A stretch of 64,000 nucleotides of DNA from Haemophilus influenzae (GTDB lineage Bacteria; Pseudomonadota; Gammaproteobacteria; Enterobacterales; Pasteurellaceae). Of this stretch, positions 62,345 through 64,000 are shown piece after piece. The notes beneath the pieces were generated by a model. The model saw only the letters and a list, made by a program, of their open reading frames with translations, searched no databases and was not told the DNA's origin. Made by a program: the position numbers and the translations under genes. The stretch is from contig NZ_LS483411.1 in NCBI RefSeq assembly GCF_900475755.1, positions 186,001-250,000 on the forward strand, in the 5' to 3' direction. Each line of letters starts with the position of its first letter. Within the stretch, counting starts at the first letter, position 1.

Positions 62345-64000
62345 TTAAAATTCAAACTGAACAGACATTCTGTAATTTCTGCCAGGTGCGTAGAAGCGGT
62401 TTAAGCCTTTACCTGTTTCTGTTTTTACTCGGTTAATCGTGCCGATATGACGAATAGAACGGGCAGAGTCCCAAGTGAGATATTTTTTATTGGTTAAATT
62501 ATATACACCAGCGGTAAATGTAAGATTTTTAATTGGTTTCCAATAGGCAATCGTATCGATCACTGTATAGCGATTATTACGCCATAATCCGCGAGAATCT
62601 TTTACTTCTTTGCCGTTTGCTGTTGATGCTTTTATATCTGTTATGTCGGTATATTGCTTTTCTTTTCGTTCGACCATACTCGTCCATTGAGAATTAAAGC
62701 TATCTTTTGCTTTTTTGGCTGCAACATTAGTGATATACATATCCACGCCCCATTTTTGGCTTGGTGCATCATAGCCAATATTGTATACCGATGTGGTTGG
62801 TTGTAAGGCATTCATTGGTTGAGGTTTACGAGCAATGGCTTCGTATTCTGGATGTGTATCTCTATTCAATTCCAAAAATTCTTTATATTTTGGATGTAAT
62901 CCATTGTCTTTAATTCTGCCTTTTTGATAGGTAAATTTATAGCCTAAATGGAAACCTTGTAGTTTTTCAAACAAATCACCCATTTCAAGACGTGAAGCAA
63001 TTTCGATACCTCTGACTCTTGCTCGATCTCGATTTTGGTTTTGATGGAACGGATATTTTATTGCAGAGCCTTCTTCAATAGGACGTTCGCCTACTTCTAC
63101 TAAGTCAATAAAATTACGGTAATCGTTTTGGAATGCATTTAACGTAATATAACTGCTATTTTTATAAAAAGTGAACGCGACTTCTTTTGTTTTAGAGGTT
63201 TCAGCTTTTAAATCCGTGTTAGGCTGAATGGAAAATTGCGGATGTTTAAATGTCATATAAATTTCATCAGAGGTTGGCGCACGAAAACCATTGGCGTATT
63301 TAAGCTGTACACGAAGCCAATCTGTGGGATCAAGATTTAACCCTAAATTGTAAGAATGATGTTTATAGTCAGTTTTGCGTAATAACAGGGCAAGATTGTC
63401 TTTAAAATTTTGTTGATAACAAGGTGTGGTGTAAGTGCAATTTTCATATCCTTTAGGCGTCGAATTTTTATTACCATAAACATAGTCGTTTTGGCGAAAT
63501 TTCTTAAATAGCCCAGCAATTAATCCATTAGGAACGGGGATTTTTTCGTCATAACTAGGTAAATATTTTACGTGGTCATAGCGATAATTTAAATCTAGCC
63601 CTAGCCAAGAGGTAAGTTGCACATTATCTCCAAAATACAACACATTATTTTTAGTGGTAACAGGGATTAAATAGGTCTCTTTGCCTTTATCGGAATGAAT
63701 TGGTGTACCATTGGCACAACCAGCTACGCTGATATTAGGTTGTGGTTTTTTCTCCACGCCAAGCTTTCCACCATCTGCTCTAGCACAGAAAAAGTAGTCA
63801 GCCCACCATTGCACATTGGCTGCAGTGTTGTATTGATGATTCACCATACTTTTTAGTGTTTTTTCATAAAAACCACCATATTTTAAACTGTGTTGGGTAT
63901 GCCAAAGGCTAAATTCTTTATCTAAATCAAGTTTAATTTGTTGGGTGTTAGTGTTTAAATCACGATCATTGACGAAGTCTGTACTGTAGCCATGGCTTTT
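62345..64000 (-). CDS. haemoglobin/haemoglobin-haptoglobin receptor (Hgp), 3' part
   Basis: The C-terminal 551 residues of a TonB-dependent outer-membrane receptor; the frame is open to the right edge (reading KSHGYSTDFVNDRDLN at 64000), so the gene is cut by the window. The barrel has FRAPTSDEIYMTFKHPQF, NDYRNFIDLVEVGE and the terminal RFYAPGRNYRMSVQFEF with an aromatic end residue. It matches the Hgp family that lets H. influenzae take haem from host haemoglobin complexes. Phase-variable CCAA repeats near the 5' end are known in this family, but that part is outside the window. Which hgp gene it is cannot be decided here. Confidence 0.88.
   Translation of the reverse strand, partial: KSHGYSTDFVNDRDLNTNTQQIKLDLDKEFSLWHTQHSLKYGGFYEKTLKSMVNHQYNTAANVQWWADYFFCARADGGKLGVEKKPQPNISVAGCANGTPIHSDKGKETYLIPVTTKNNVLYFGDNVQLTSWLGLDLNYRYDHVKYLPSYDEKIPVPNGLIAGLFKKFRQNDYVYGNKNSTPKGYENCTYTTPCYQQNFKDNLALLLRKTDYKHHSYNLGLNLDPTDWLRVQLKYANGFRAPTSDEIYMTFKHPQFSIQPNTDLKAETSKTKEVAFTFYKNSSYITLNAFQNDYRNFIDLVEVGERPIEEGSAIKYPFHQNQNRDRARVRGIEIASRLEMGDLFEKLQGFHLGYKFTYQKGRIKDNGLHPKYKEFLELNRDTHPEYEAIARKPQPMNALQPTTSVYNIGYDAPSQKWGVDMYITNVAAKKAKDSFNSQWTSMVERKEKQYTDITDIKASTANGKEVKDSRGLWRNNRYTVIDTIAYWKPIKNLTFTAGVYNLTNKKYLTWDSARSIRHIGTINRVKTETGKGLNRFYAPGRNYRMSVQFEF

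Noticed and set aside
62345..64000. hgp as a 5'-truncated pseudogene starting at the Met at 63847
   Set aside because: The same frame stays open from that Met to the window edge, so the apparent start is internal and the gene is simply cut by the window.

Overview
The window is chromosomal DNA of a Pasteurellaceae bacterium, almost certainly Haemophilus influenzae. It is AT-rich and is sprinkled on both strands with the 9-base Haemophilus uptake signal (AAGTGCGGT or its complement). It also carries species-typical genes: hpd/glpQ (protein D), hel (lipoprotein e(P4)), lppB/nlpD and a haemoglobin-haptoglobin receptor. Nearly every gene is intact and coding density is high. No rRNA, CRISPR array, insertion sequence or prophage integrase was seen.

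Layout. 1-5.6 kb: tatD (cut by the window edge), holB, tmk, mltG, a short surA and pyrR on the minus strand, then mazG on plus. 5.7-6 kb: tRNA-Asn and tRNA-Phe with their own promoter and terminator. 6.2-18.2 kb: mltC, yggX and mutY, the L31 gene with a structured leader, gpmA, the envC-deacetylase pair, murQ and anmK, and purL under a perfect PurR box. 18.5-25 kb: xerC, a GNAT gene, tpiA, glpE, an EamA transporter, and ilvY/ilvC separated by a large dyad element. 25-35.4 kb: a glycerol / glycerol-3-phosphate block (glpACB divergent from glpT, then glpQ, glpF, glpK), followed by gpt. 35.6-45.9 kb: hel, rluE, ppx, tamB, tamA, slyD, rraB. 45.9-55.6 kb: truD, surE, a DedA-like gene, a tiny lipoprotein, nlpD, the tryptophanase island tnaCAB, and mutS. 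55.6-60.7 kb: a lone ATPase gene between 127-bp direct repeats at the tRNA-Sec gene selC, then selA and selB. 60.7-64 kb: a DUF3298-type lipoprotein, a RelB/YafQ-type toxin-antitoxin pair, and the 3' part of an hgp receptor gene.

How the genes work together. glpF, glpK, glpT and glpQ bring in glycerol, glycerol-3-phosphate and glycerophosphodiesters, and glpABC oxidises glycerol-3-phosphate anaerobically. A perfect CRP site sits between glpA and glpT. selC, selA and selB form the selenocysteine insertion machinery. tnaC, tnaA and tnaB degrade and import tryptophan, with a CRP site and a leader peptide. tamA and tamB form an outer-membrane assembly pair. envC and nlpD encode degenerate LytM amidase activators. 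murQ and anmK recycle cell-wall amino sugars.

The most interesting structure is a repeated architecture. Three gene cassettes are each bracketed by direct duplications of local sequence: the ATPase at selC (about 127 bp), tnaCAB (44 bp, each copy an inverted pair of uptake signals), and glpF-glpK-gpt (159 bp, the 3' end and terminator of glpQ). The tna case matches my memory of the published island. I do not recall a description of the selC-ATPase cassette, and it is the best candidate here for an undescribed mobile or defence-like unit. All family calls rest on reading motifs by eye; no database search was run.
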